Shown: positions 55,746-64,000 of the stretch, one piece after another
Numbering within the stretch: the first letter of the stretch is position 1
How the letters are laid out: the number at the start of each line of letters is the position of its first letter
Assembly: GCA_020628095.1 (NCBI GenBank)
Contig: JAHDFP010000001.1
Span: forward strand, 62,001-126,000
From: Saprospiraceae bacterium
Lineage (GTDB): Bacteria; Bacteroidota; Bacteroidia; Chitinophagales; Saprospiraceae
DNA: 64,000 nucleotides
Reading direction: 5' to 3'
The notes under the pieces: model-generated
Database searches by the model: none
The model's input: only the letters and a program-made list of their open reading frames with translations
What the model was told of the DNA's origin: nothing
Program-made: the position numbers and the translations under genes

Positions 55746-56951
55746 ATGTTAATTAAGGTACTTGAACAAGGTTTAACAAGTTCTTCTTCCGATTCCATAG
55801 GCAATATTTTAATTGGGGCTTTGATCTCTAAAAAGTACAATAACCTTTACGCATTCTCAGCATTTGCAAGTCGAGCAGGAATAAGAGGTTTAAGTAGCAG
55901 TATTCAAAGTGCTACTTCAAATGGAATGATAATCAATATAATTGTAGGTGTTGATCAGAAAGGCACATCTAAAGCTGCACTAAAGTCCATAAGACGATTA
56001 AAAGTAAATTCTTTCGTTTTTTACCAAAGAGCTCCAAGTATTTACCATCCTAAGATGTATTTTTTCGAAGGAAAAGATGAATCTCTATTAATTGTTGGAT
56101 CATCTAACCTTACCTCACAAGGATTATTTTCGAATATTGAAACTTCCGTTCATATTCAATTAGATAATTATCTAAAAGAAGATGCAGATTTTATTCAAGA
56201 TGTTAAAAATACGTATACGTCATTGTTCAATTTGAACGATCCAAACTTGCAAAAAATCACAAAATCCTTGATTAAAAATTTAGTCAAAGCTGGAATAGTA
56301 CCTACAGAGAAGGAAAGGAAAGCAAGTCATTTTAAAAACAAAAAAACAAGTTCAAATAGTGCTAAAGCTATTTTGAATAACTTATTTCCTTCAAGAGCAT
56401 CAAGTAAAATTCCTCAAGTCTTCAGGAGTGCTCATAAGAAGAAAAAAGCAAAAGTAAAACCACAAGCAATTAGTTCTAAATCAAAAGGGTTACAAGTGAC
56501 TGCTCAAACAAGCATAACTAAGTTACTTTGGGAAAGTAAACCATTGACTGAGAGAGACTTGGCAATTCCCAAAGGTTCTAATACGAATCCTACCGGATCA
56601 ATGTTGTTTAAGAAAGGTATAACTGTTGGAATTGATCATAGACATTACTTTAGAGATACTGTATTTGTAAATTTGACTTGGACAAAAGATTCTCGACCTA
56701 ATCAACATAAAGAAAGAGCAATAGGTAACTTCGAAATATGGATTAATAACGTAAATAAAGGAACTTATGATCTAAGAATAAGTCATGATACAAGAACTAA
56801 CACTACCACCTATAATCAGAAAAACAGTGTCACGCAAATAAGTTGGGGTGAAACCAAATCCATAATTGGTGATCCTACTCTCTTGGGCAAAAAATTAGAA
56901 CTCTACTCCATAAACTCCACAAATACCAAGTTCAAAATAGTTATTCAATAA
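55746..56951 (+). CDS. Restriction endonuclease, single-HKD phospholipase-D type
   Basis: This 401-residue protein has an N-terminal PLD nuclease domain with one HxK site: His101 and Lys103 in SIYHPKMYFF, GSSN at 118-121 and Glu132. This is the BfiI/NgoFVII layout, where two subunits make one active site. The Ser/Lys-rich middle (about 190-260) is a linker, and the beta-rich C-terminal region (about 290-401) could be the DNA-recognition domain. The downstream controller and N6-adenine methylase genes complete a restriction-modification cassette. It is visibly A+T-rich, as expected for an acquired island. Confidence 0.85.
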   Translation: MLIKVLEQGLTSSSSDSIGNILIGALISKKYNNLYAFSAFASRAGIRGLSSSIQSATSNGMIINIIVGVDQKGTSKAALKSIRRLKVNSFVFYQRAPSIYHPKMYFFEGKDESLLIVGSSNLTSQGLFSNIETSVHIQLDNYLKEDADFIQDVKNTYTSLFNLNDPNLQKITKSLIKNLVKAGIVPTEKERKASHFKNKKTSSNSAKAILNNLFPSRASSKIPQVFRSAHKKKKAKVKPQAISSKSKGLQVTAQTSITKLLWESKPLTERDLAIPKGSNTNPTGSMLFKKGITVGIDHRHYFRDTVFVNLTWTKDSRPNQHKERAIGNFEIWINNVNKGTYDLRISHDTRTNTTTYNQKNSVTQISWGETKSIIGDPTLLGKKLELYSINSTNTKFKIVIQ

Positions 56952-56978
56952 TTTTAAGAAAAAAAAATCTTATATATA

Positions 56979-56999
56979 TTTGGACTAATATTGTCCAAA
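56979..56999. promoter_or_regulatory. Palindromic controller-protein operator
   Basis: TTTGGAC (56979-56985) and GTCCAAA (56993-56999) form a perfect inverted repeat around TAATATT. It ends 4 bases before the controller gene start, the place expected for a C-protein box controlling the restriction-modification genes. Confidence 0.6.
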
Positions 57000-57003
57000 A
57001 TTA

Positions 57004-57318
57004 ATGAACTCTGAAACTTTTGGTAGTCTAATCAAGAACCTTAGATCTAATAAAAATCTAACATTAAGAGAAGTCGCCTTCGAAATAGGTATTGATACTT
57101 CAACTTTAGGCAAAATTGAAAAGGATAACCGAAAAGCTTCCAAAGAAATAATTTTCAAACTCGCAGATTTCTTTGATATAAAATACTCAAGTCTCATAAT
57201 CGCTTTAAAAAGTGATATAGTGGCTTATCAAGTTTTGGAAGATGATGAAAATGCTATTGAAATATTAAAAATGGCAGAAAACAAAATCAACTATTCTAAA
57301 AAATCAAAGAAAAAATGA
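57004..57318 (+). CDS. XRE-family controller (C) protein
   Basis: This 104-residue protein has an HTH of the Cro/C1/XRE type (GSLIKNLRSNKNLTLREVAFEIGIDTSTLGKIEKDNRKASKEIIFKLADFFDI, residues 7-59) and a charged C-terminal tail. It sits between the nuclease and the methylase genes, and its stop overlaps the methylase start (ATGA). A palindrome just upstream is its likely operator, so it should set the timing of the two enzymes. Confidence 0.9.
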   Translation: MNSETFGSLIKNLRSNKNLTLREVAFEIGIDTSTLGKIEKDNRKASKEIIFKLADFFDIKYSSLIIALKSDIVAYQVLEDDENAIEILKMAENKINYSKKSKKK

Positions 57319-58922
57319 AATTAATCACTGAAGCGACTGCGGAGAAACTAAGAGGTGGATTTTATACACCTTCAATTATTGCAGAATTCATGCTCAAATG
57401 GGGAGTTAATGGATCAAGTAATCATAATATTCTTGAACCAAGTTGTGGTGATGGAATTTTTCTTTCAGGTCTAAAAAGCAATGACTTTAAATTTGATTCC
57501 ATCACAGCCGTTGAACTGAGTACAATAGAAGCGGCTAAGGCAGCTCAAGTCAACTTGGATGACTGTACTATTATAAATGATGATTTTCATAATTACTGGA
57601 AAAATTGTAACGAAAAATTTGATTTAGTTATTGGGAATCCACCTTACATTAGGTATCAATTCTTTGATAAGGTACAGCAAGTTTTGGCAGAAGATATTTT
57701 TATAAGTGCTGGGCTAAAGTATTCAAAATTGACAAATGCTTGGGTTTCATTTGTTGTTGGCTCAACTTTGCTTTTGAAAGCAAAAGGTAAAATAGCGTTT
57801 GTACTTCCGGCTGAAGTATTGCAAGTCTCCTATGCGAAACAACTTAGACAATACCTTGCAAAAGAATTTAATAAGATTAATATTATCTCATTTGAGAAAT
57901 TAGTCTTTCCGAACATTCAACAAGAAGTAGTTATTTTATTGTGCGAAAAAGATGGAAGTAATTCGCATAAGATCGACCACCTTGAGCTACATAATGCAGA
58001 GGATTTGAGTAACCTTGATGTTGATACATTAAGATCGCCAAAAAAACAAATTGACTTTAATTCCAATAAATGGACATATTACTTTTTAGCTCAAAATGAA
58101 ATCAATTTATTGGAAGAGATTTCAAATGCGAAAAGAATCAAAAAAATTGGAGATTTTGCAAAAGTGGAGGTAGGTATCACTACAGGATCAAACCCATTTT
58201 TTACAGTACCATTAAAAACCGTTAAAGAATATAATCTTTCCAGATATGCCAAACCCATGGTTGGTCGAAGTGTACAAGTTAATTCGGTAATATTCACCAA
58301 TGAAGATTGGCAAATAAATAAAAAATCTGAGGCAAGAGCTCATTTACTGACCTTTCCTAACAAGCCTAAAGAGAAACAAATCAATGGTGCTAAAGATTAT
58401 ATTGAATATGGAGAAAATCAAGAAATACATAAAGGGTATAAAAATCGAATCCGGGAAAACTGGTATGTTGTCCCTTCTTTAAAAATATCTGATGCTCTAT
58501 TTATTAGAAGAAATAATTTATATCCGAGACTAATAATAAATGAAGCCAACGCATTTACCACTGATACAATGCATAGGGTTTTCCTATTTAAAACAACAAA
58601 CCTAAATGCTTTTACAGCGAGTTACTATAATTCATTATCACTTGCATTTACAGAGGTATGCGGAAGGAGTCATGGAGGAGGTGTCTTAGAGCTGATGCCA
58701 AATGAAGCAGAAAGAGTTTTATTGCCATATCATATTGAAAATCAAATCCTTCTAAAGGAAATTGATTCCAGAATAAGGGAAAAACAAAATATAGAAGAAA
58801 TTCTTGACGAGACTGATAAAATCATTCTGAGAAAAAACTACCAATTGTCTTCGAAAGAAATAAACATAGCAAGAGAAATTTGGAAGAAACTTTCAAGCAG
58901 AAGATTAAATCGAGGCAAATAA
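57315..58922 (+). CDS. N6-adenine DNA methyltransferase
   Basis: This 535-residue protein has motif I (ILEPSCGDGIFL, about 40-51) and catalytic motif IV NPPY (about 108-111, VIGNPPYIRYQF). A large C-terminal target-recognition region follows, with a Eco57I/TaqI-like layout. It methylates adenine in the site cut by the PLD nuclease encoded two genes upstream. Translation is coupled to the controller gene by a 4-base overlap. Confidence 0.92.
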   Translation: MKLITEATAEKLRGGFYTPSIIAEFMLKWGVNGSSNHNILEPSCGDGIFLSGLKSNDFKFDSITAVELSTIEAAKAAQVNLDDCTIINDDFHNYWKNCNEKFDLVIGNPPYIRYQFFDKVQQVLAEDIFISAGLKYSKLTNAWVSFVVGSTLLLKAKGKIAFVLPAEVLQVSYAKQLRQYLAKEFNKINIISFEKLVFPNIQQEVVILLCEKDGSNSHKIDHLELHNAEDLSNLDVDTLRSPKKQIDFNSNKWTYYFLAQNEINLLEEISNAKRIKKIGDFAKVEVGITTGSNPFFTVPLKTVKEYNLSRYAKPMVGRSVQVNSVIFTNEDWQINKKSEARAHLLTFPNKPKEKQINGAKDYIEYGENQEIHKGYKNRIRENWYVVPSLKISDALFIRRNNLYPRLIINEANAFTTDTMHRVFLFKTTNLNAFTASYYNSLSLAFTEVCGRSHGGGVLELMPNEAERVLLPYHIENQILLKEIDSRIREKQNIEEILDETDKIILRKNYQLSSKEINIAREIWKKLSSRRLNRGK

Positions 58923-58942
58923 GCACTACACATATAACAATA

Positions 58943-59186
58943 GAGGCTGTTGACAAACTATCGACTCATGCTTAGGATACATTAGAGGCATTTCGTATCT
59001 TAAAGAATGCGTGGAAAGAAAAAGTTTCGCACCAAACTCTTTACCGATTTCTATATAGATCAATTTGTTCCCGATACCAATTTTTATAAAATCCCGAAAA
59101 GCAAAATACTTTTAGATATTCTAAAGTATCATTTAAAAAAAGCATTACATTTAAATATCTTTTATTCCAGATCATGGAATACGTAA
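58943..59186 (+). mobile_element. IS1182-like insertion sequence remnant
   Basis: The stretch from GAGGCTGTTGACAAAC (from 58943) resembles an IS1182-family terminal repeat, and the following short reading frame matches the N-terminus of its transposase. No complete transposase or right end was found before the next gene. Confidence 0.55.
59007..59186 (+). pseudogene. Truncated IS1182-family transposase
   Basis: This 59-residue frame begins MRGKKKFRTKLFTDFYID, followed by QFVPDTNFYKI. It matches the conserved N-terminus of Bacteroidota IS1182-like transposases (GKKxxxxKLFTxF...VPxxNFY). A stop follows and the remaining catalytic part is absent, so the gene is broken. Confidence 0.7.
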
Positions 59187-59296
59187 CGCATTAGTCTTTC
59201 TCTTCAATATATCTCTTAAAAAATATCAACTCACATCAAAGTGGATTAGGTTATACTTTTTTGGTGGCGATAATTTGAAAGAAGAAAACACAAAAA

Positions 59297-60037
59297 ATGC
59301 ACAAGAATATTTATACAATAATATTATTTGGATTTTTACTTAACTCTTGCAGTTTTCCAACGACCAAAGAAGCAGGAATAAAATATTCCACACAACCAGC
59401 TTTTCAAGTCCCCAAAAATATTGAATGGAGAGAAGTTGGGCTTGCTAAAGAACTCATAAATGTAAAAGAGAAAATGGTTATAATTAGTGGTGGCTCAAAT
59501 CCATTGCCACTTCACCAATGGGAAGAATTAAAAGTTGGTTTTCCTTGGCAAAAAAATATTGACAGACACATATTAATCAATAAAACGGCACTTGTTCGAT
59601 CTCCCAATGCGAATTCTAATTGTAACCGAACAGACTGTCTAATTGAGAGAGATTATAAAGGCTATTCTTGGATTGAATTAGCTCAACCTTTGGCTGTTGA
59701 TTTTATACCTTCAAAAACAGATATGTTGAAACCTGAAAAAGGATACTTGGTTGTGAAGACCATTAAAAAATGCCAAATACTTCGTTTTGAGAATGAAATA
59801 TATCAGCTCACTGATAACAAAGGAAATTACTATGTGATGCACGCTACTGAAACAGGAGAGCCTAATTTGGACGTTATTTTGCCTATAGGTTGGACACTCA
59901 AAAAAGTAAGTTTGCAAGAGCCCTTAGTTATTTTGCCTTTTGGAAAAGGAGAAGATTGTTATTTTAATATAGTAGGAGACCATTTAGGGCAGGGATACCA
60001 CCAATATATATACGCAAATGAATATTATCCTGAATAA
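59297..60037 (+). CDS. Lipoprotein of unknown function
   Basis: This 246-residue protein has a lipobox (GFLLNSCSF). The body has a compact beta-rich look with NSNCNRTDCLIERDYKGYSWIEL and LPIGWTLKKVSLQEPLVILPFGKGEDCYFNIVGDHLGQGYHQYIY. No family was recognised. It is as A+T-rich as the restriction island, and its end overlaps a possible upstream start of the next gene. Confidence 0.7.
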   Translation: MHKNIYTIILFGFLLNSCSFPTTKEAGIKYSTQPAFQVPKNIEWREVGLAKELINVKEKMVIISGGSNPLPLHQWEELKVGFPWQKNIDRHILINKTALVRSPNANSNCNRTDCLIERDYKGYSWIELAQPLAVDFIPSKTDMLKPEKGYLVVKTIKKCQILRFENEIYQLTDNKGNYYVMHATETGEPNLDVILPIGWTLKKVSLQEPLVILPFGKGEDCYFNIVGDHLGQGYHQYIYANEYYPE

Positions 60038-60074
60038 AAAACTACCGCCAACAATTTATATCAAAAACAAATTC

Positions 60075-62783
60075 ATGAAGAAGATAGCAGCCATTCTATT
60101 GGCATCAATTCTATACAACACAGCTTTTTCTCAAGTCATCATATATCCTCAATCTGGTTCCGTCGCTGAAAAACTTGCAGCAAAAGAAGTGAGACGTTAC
60201 ATATACCTTCGCACAGACGAGAAGTTGACAGTGCAAGGAAGTCCCAGCATTCCTTCTACAGGTGATGTTATTTTGGTCGCTAATGACGATAACCCGATGG
60301 TTGACGACCTGCGCAATCAAATTAACCAAACCACAACACCGGGTGGTACTATAATAAAATCACTGAGTGAAAACGGAAGGACAATACTCGTAATAACAGG
60401 AAATAATTCTGAGTCAACTCTGATCGCCGCTTATAGATTTGCAGAACATCTAGGTGTTGGATTCGATTTCTCTGGTGATGCGATACCAGATGAAAAAATA
60501 CCATTAAGCCTACTAGGTTTCGATGAGGCGGGAGCAAGAAGATTTGAAACAACTGGATATCTACCGTTTCATGATTTTCTTCCTGGACCAGATATCTGGA
60601 GCACTGATGACTACATGGTCATTATAAATCAGTTGGCTAAGATGGGTATGAACTTTATCGGCTTACACAATTATCCGACCTATGGCATCCAAGAAGAAGT
60701 AGAAGAAGACAGGCGTCAGGGTTCTGAACCGAATGTGTGGATCGGTTTACCAGAAGATATTAATCCTGACGGCACTGTCAACTGGGCATTTCCTGCATAT
60801 TACAGACACACTCATAGTCCACATAGAATTTGGGGCACTACGGTGCTGAATACAAGTGAATATTGGGCTGGATCAGCCGAAATCTTCCCTCGAGATTTTT
60901 GGGGATCGGATGTTTTTGGGACTAACGCTATGCCTACAGATGTAGCTGGCTATGCGGAAGTTTTTAATAATACGGGGCGCATGTTCAATAAAGCATTCGG
61001 CTTTGCTAAAGAGATAGGTGTAAAAACAGCCTTAGGAACCGAACTTCCTTTAGGTATTGAACCAAGAGGTCCAGAAGTTCGTAGGGACTGGATTCGTGGC
61101 ATGCCTCTAGAATTACAAGCCAGACTGACTGATGCAGGAGATCCAAATACCGTAAAAGAAGTCTATAAGGGCATTTTCGAACGTATTATGAAAACCCACG
61201 ATTTAGATTACTTCTGGTTATGGTCTTATGAAATTTGGAGTTATTATGGTTTTAATGCCGATCAAGTAGAAGCAATGAAGGCAGATATGAATCTGGCTTT
61301 ACAAGCAGCAGAAGAATTAAATGTGCCATTTAAATTAGGACATGCAGGTTGGATAAGTGGTTCTGAAGATAATCCTGCAGAATTTGATGATGTACTCCCA
61401 AAAGACAATCCGCATTATGTTCTTTGGGATGAGGCTCGAGATATGGAAGCTCTTTCTGACGACAGAGTTAAATGGGCCGCTACCTGGACAGAAGAGGACT
61501 GGGGATTAGTGCAACCACAAATCAATGTACAGCGTGTCTATAAAGATGTCAAAGCTGCACTACAGAAGAACTGTCAAGGTCTAATAGGTAAAGGATGGAG
61601 AAACAGAGCCGTAGCAATGAATACACATGCTATGAGATATGCCTTTTGGGCTTATGGTCCAACAGGAGAGGAAGTAGATACGACTTTTCCTACGGATGAG
61701 AGTGCATGGATTGACGAAGTTTATTTGGATTGGGCTACCCGTTGGTTTGGCGCTGAAGTAGCGCAGGATATCACCAACATCTTAGCTCCTATGGATAAGA
61801 GAGGCGAACCAAGGCAACCAAATATTTGCGAATGGGATACGGATTTGGAAGATTCTAATTCAGCTGGAAGTGTGATAGTTGGTCAAGTTAATGATTTAAG
61901 AGATTTTGATTTTATAAACGAGATTGAGGCATTGGAACAAAAAGTTGTTGGCAAAGGCAACAAGGAGCGATTTAACTACTTGTTGAAAATGTACCAGTCA
62001 TTTAGAGCCAAAGCTGAATTCGGCACATTTAAAGAAGACGGAGATGACGGTCGTACCGAAGCGGCTGAAAAAATGCATGAAATTATTACCCTTGATCTTG
62101 AAAGAATGGTAGATGCCTGTGATGTAGGAGAAATTATGCATAACAATGTAATGAACTGGCATCAAATGATACAAAATGTGTTAGAACCTGGCGCGGATCC
62201 CTCAAAGACTTACACCGGTGAAGCATTTGTTAAAGTGATGCCCGTCAGAACTCAAATTGATATCGATGAAGAACTGACACTAAGGATAATATCAATGGCT
62301 GCAGGTACTCCGACTTTACATTATCGTGAATTAGGAGGTAATACATGGACAAGTATAACTTGTACTAATGAAGGAAGGAGTGTCTACACAGTAACACTTC
62401 CTGCTCAAACAAAGGATTTTGAATACTATATTGAGTCAGGTGCTGAGTATTTCCCGGTCACAGCAAACTCTGTTTCTCCAATATTTCAAACTGTTGTTGT
62501 AAAAGGAAGTGAAGATCTTACATCCATTAATTCCGCTCTATCGCAACAGCATCAAATTAAAATCTACCCTAACCCCTCAAATGGTCATTATAATGTCGAT
62601 CTGGGGACAATAAACACTTCTATTGAAATTACAGTGACAGATATATTTGGACAAGTGATTCAACGTACTAAGTATTATAATGCTCAGTTATTTGATATGG
62701 AAATTGAAGGACCGAGTGGAATCTATCTGGTGAACGTAGAATCGAAAGACAATAAAACGGTAATTCGAGTTTTTAAAGAATAA
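60075..62783 (+). CDS. T9SS-sorted glycoside-hydrolase-like protein
   Basis: This protein of about 902 residues begins with a signal peptide (MKKIAAILLASILYNTAFSQ). An upstream in-frame ATG at 60018 overlaps the previous gene and is less likely. The first 130 residues (IIYPQSGSVAEKLAAKEVRRYIYLRT...) resemble the N-terminal domain of GH67/GH115-type alpha-glucuronidases. A probable TIM barrel follows (HDFLPGPDIWSTDDY, MGMNFIGLHNYPTYG, FWLWSYEIWSYYGF, KLGHAGWISG, KWAATWTEEDWGL). A C-terminal type IX sorting domain (IKIYPNPSNGHYNVDLG ... GIYLVNVESKDNKTVIRVFKE) is clear. The substrate is unknown. Confidence 0.82.
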   Translation: MKKIAAILLASILYNTAFSQVIIYPQSGSVAEKLAAKEVRRYIYLRTDEKLTVQGSPSIPSTGDVILVANDDNPMVDDLRNQINQTTTPGGTIIKSLSENGRTILVITGNNSESTLIAAYRFAEHLGVGFDFSGDAIPDEKIPLSLLGFDEAGARRFETTGYLPFHDFLPGPDIWSTDDYMVIINQLAKMGMNFIGLHNYPTYGIQEEVEEDRRQGSEPNVWIGLPEDINPDGTVNWAFPAYYRHTHSPHRIWGTTVLNTSEYWAGSAEIFPRDFWGSDVFGTNAMPTDVAGYAEVFNNTGRMFNKAFGFAKEIGVKTALGTELPLGIEPRGPEVRRDWIRGMPLELQARLTDAGDPNTVKEVYKGIFERIMKTHDLDYFWLWSYEIWSYYGFNADQVEAMKADMNLALQAAEELNVPFKLGHAGWISGSEDNPAEFDDVLPKDNPHYVLWDEARDMEALSDDRVKWAATWTEEDWGLVQPQINVQRVYKDVKAALQKNCQGLIGKGWRNRAVAMNTHAMRYAFWAYGPTGEEVDTTFPTDESAWIDEVYLDWATRWFGAEVAQDITNILAPMDKRGEPRQPNICEWDTDLEDSNSAGSVIVGQVNDLRDFDFINEIEALEQKVVGKGNKERFNYLLKMYQSFRAKAEFGTFKEDGDDGRTEAAEKMHEIITLDLERMVDACDVGEIMHNNVMNWHQMIQNVLEPGADPSKTYTGEAFVKVMPVRTQIDIDEELTLRIISMAAGTPTLHYRELGGNTWTSITCTNEGRSVYTVTLPAQTKDFEYYIESGAEYFPVTANSVSPIFQTVVVKGSEDLTSINSALSQQHQIKIYPNPSNGHYNVDLGTINTSIEITVTDIFGQVIQRTKYYNAQLFDMEIEGPSGIYLVNVESKDNKTVIRVFKE

Positions 62784-63042
62784 ACTATTTGCTAACTACT
62801 AAAATAAAGTACGGGTTCCCTTTCAATCAAAAACCAGATTCAAATATTCAAGCGTAAGCATAAATGAAAGACATCTAATAACATCAATTAGCAAACTGGA
62901 AACCCATACTACTTTAAATAAGGTCCAATCTCTAAAGAAAATAAGAAAAATGATGAATATGATATGAAACTCATGTTTGTATGACTAAAGCCAAGACAGC
63001 CAAAATAATAAACCATAAATTTGCGGCAGAATATACCACCAC
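62784..63042. other. A+T-rich intergenic region before tryptophan dioxygenase
   Basis: These 259 bases contain an imperfect inverted repeat (GGGTTCCC region near 62813 with GGAAACCC near 62898) and no ORF or RNA gene. The dioxygenase promoter is presumably near its right end. Confidence 0.5.
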
Positions 63043-64000
63043 ATGGACCCATCCAAAAAATACACCGCCATACATTACCATAGCTACTTAGAACTTGACA
63101 AGATTCTTGGTGCTCAAGTACCAAGAAGTGGAAAGTTCGAAGAGAATCCTGCGCATGATGAGACCTTGTTCATCATTATGCATCAGGTGTATGAGCTATG
63201 GTTTAAGCAAATCATCCATGAGATAGAGTCCGTCTGCGATATGTTCCGCGACGAAAAGCTGAACGAAGAGAATATCAATCTGGCAGTACTCCGACTCAAA
63301 AGGGTCTCTGAGATATTGGAACTGGTAATAAAGCAGATTTTTGTAATGGAAACTTTGACGCCGTTAGACTTCTTAGATTTCAGACATTACTTGTTTCCAG
63401 CTTCGGGTTTTCAGAGCCTGCAGTTCAGAGTCATAGAGTCTATGATGGGGCTCAGAGAAGAAGACCGCCTGACCTATAATAGACATTCTTACAAGATAGT
63501 ATTTACGGAAGAGCAAAAAGAAAAGCTGACCAAAATCGAGAACGGTGGCAGTCTATTTGAACTTATTGAGGACTGGTTAGAACGCATACCATTTTTGAAA
63601 TTTGAAGATTTCAACTTTCTAGAGTCGTATAAATCGGCAGTAGAAAAAATGCTCAGTGACGAAGAAGCAGCCATCAGCGCAACCGAATATCTATCTCCAA
63701 AGATGAAGAACATGAGGCTAACCATGTTAGGAAGTACAAATACCTATTTCAAACAAGTACTATCAGAAGAGGCCCATGCCGAGATGCAAAAGAAAGGTGA
63801 AGTCAGACTATCGTACAAAGCAACGTTAGCGGCTTTACTAATCAATCTATATCGAGAAAAGCCGATACTCACGATTCCTTATAATCTGCTTATGGAAATA
63901 ATGAATATAGACGAATTGCTCACCACATGGAGATACCGACATGCCCAGATGGTTATGCGTATGATAGGCAATAAAGTAGGGACAGGTGGATCATCAGGAC
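63043..64000 (+). CDS. kynA: Tryptophan 2,3-dioxygenase, C-terminus beyond window
   Basis: This haem enzyme opens the indole ring of tryptophan to N-formylkynurenine. About 319 residues are visible. Typical blocks are YHSYLELDKILGAQ (about 11-24), HDETLFIIMHQVYELWFKQIIHEIESV (about 37-63, with the distal His of FIxxHQxxELWFKQ) and LTPLDFLDFRHYLFPASGFQSLQFR (about 108-132). The proximal haem His and substrate region continue toward TWRYRHAQMVMRMIGNKVGTGGSSG at the edge. The gene runs off the window. Confidence 0.95.
   Translation, partial: MDPSKKYTAIHYHSYLELDKILGAQVPRSGKFEENPAHDETLFIIMHQVYELWFKQIIHEIESVCDMFRDEKLNEENINLAVLRLKRVSEILELVIKQIFVMETLTPLDFLDFRHYLFPASGFQSLQFRVIESMMGLREEDRLTYNRHSYKIVFTEEQKEKLTKIENGGSLFELIEDWLERIPFLKFEDFNFLESYKSAVEKMLSDEEAAISATEYLSPKMKNMRLTMLGSTNTYFKQVLSEEAHAEMQKKGEVRLSYKATLAALLINLYREKPILTIPYNLLMEIMNIDELLTTWRYRHAQMVMRMIGNKVGTGGSSG

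Larger units (their letters stand above)
58923..59296. other. Intergenic region between methylase and lipoprotein genes
   Basis: This 374-bp stretch holds the IS1182-like remnant. After about 59190 it is A+T-rich, with no further recognised gene; it probably carries the promoter of the downstream lipoprotein gene. Confidence 0.6.

Noticed and set aside
62805-62916. Imperfect inverted repeat (TAAAGTA...GGGTTCC and its rough inverse) as a possible MITE
   Set aside because: The arms have several mismatches and a gap, no target-site duplication is seen, and nothing recognisable lies between.

Overview
The window looks like chromosome of a marine or environmental Bacteroidota, probably a Saprospiria-type (Lewinella-like) bacterium. 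That placement is an inference from several things: two proteins with type IX secretion C-terminal sorting domains; a giant HYR/DUF11/SdrD-like surface protein; an HU-CCDC81/SPOR membrane protein; few Shine-Dalgarno sites; and TAnnTTTG-type promoter sequence. No rRNA, tRNA or CRISPR array was seen.

Layout. 1-10257 (minus) is the N-terminal 3419 codons of a giant secreted repeat protein that runs off the left edge. 10628-12944 is a short operon with threonine-catabolic Kbl, a small TerB-like protein and an atypical SDR; it converges on a minus-strand aspartate kinase. 14434-17782 is a sodium-pump decarboxylase operon (gamma, alpha-biotin, beta), followed by a DUF2905 gene. 18381-22225 holds two paralogous dihaem cytochrome c peroxidase lipoproteins around a nucleotidyltransferase. 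22258-26644 carries the HU/SPOR protein, hemL and a two-component system.

26864-28986 is the most unusual block: a Cys-free 97-aa peptide gene, a strong hairpin, then a one-TM SdpA-like protein, an HTTM/SdpB-like multi-pass protein and a DCC-family CxxC protein. It looks like a peptide (toxin or RiPP-like) maturation cluster. 29145-36307 is mixed metabolism and envelope: YdeI, a Vat/CatB-type acetyltransferase, esterases, AsnB, DUF1059, an aldo/keto reductase and PA14-OmpA. 36364-41318 holds a Tat-like pirin, an acyl-CoA dehydrogenase with a TetR regulator, and a fused 2-oxoacid dehydrogenase E1. 41380-46773 has a T9SS propeller-like protein, an MbnP-like lipoprotein, a GNAT enzyme and a HEAT-like lipoprotein.

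46791-50004 is an aromatic amino acid module: an Lrp regulator divergent from phenylalanine hydroxylase, pterin dehydratase, a DoxX-like protein and an aminotransferase, with a 23-bp perfect palindrome between regulator and operon. 50025-55610 has an orphan four-helix-bundle gene flanked by inverted repeats, a phosphoesterase/P-loop pair, GabD, a matrixin-type protease and a 2-oxo-acid hydratase/decarboxylase. 55746-59186 is an A+T-rich acquired island: a single-HKD PLD-type restriction nuclease, a controller HTH with its palindromic operator, an N6-adenine methylase and an IS1182-like remnant. The window ends with an unknown lipoprotein, a T9SS-sorted glycoside-hydrolase-like protein and the start of tryptophan 2,3-dioxygenase.

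Together the window mixes amino-acid catabolism (threonine, phenylalanine, tryptophan, branched chain), cell-surface display through the T9SS, and small accessory modules.
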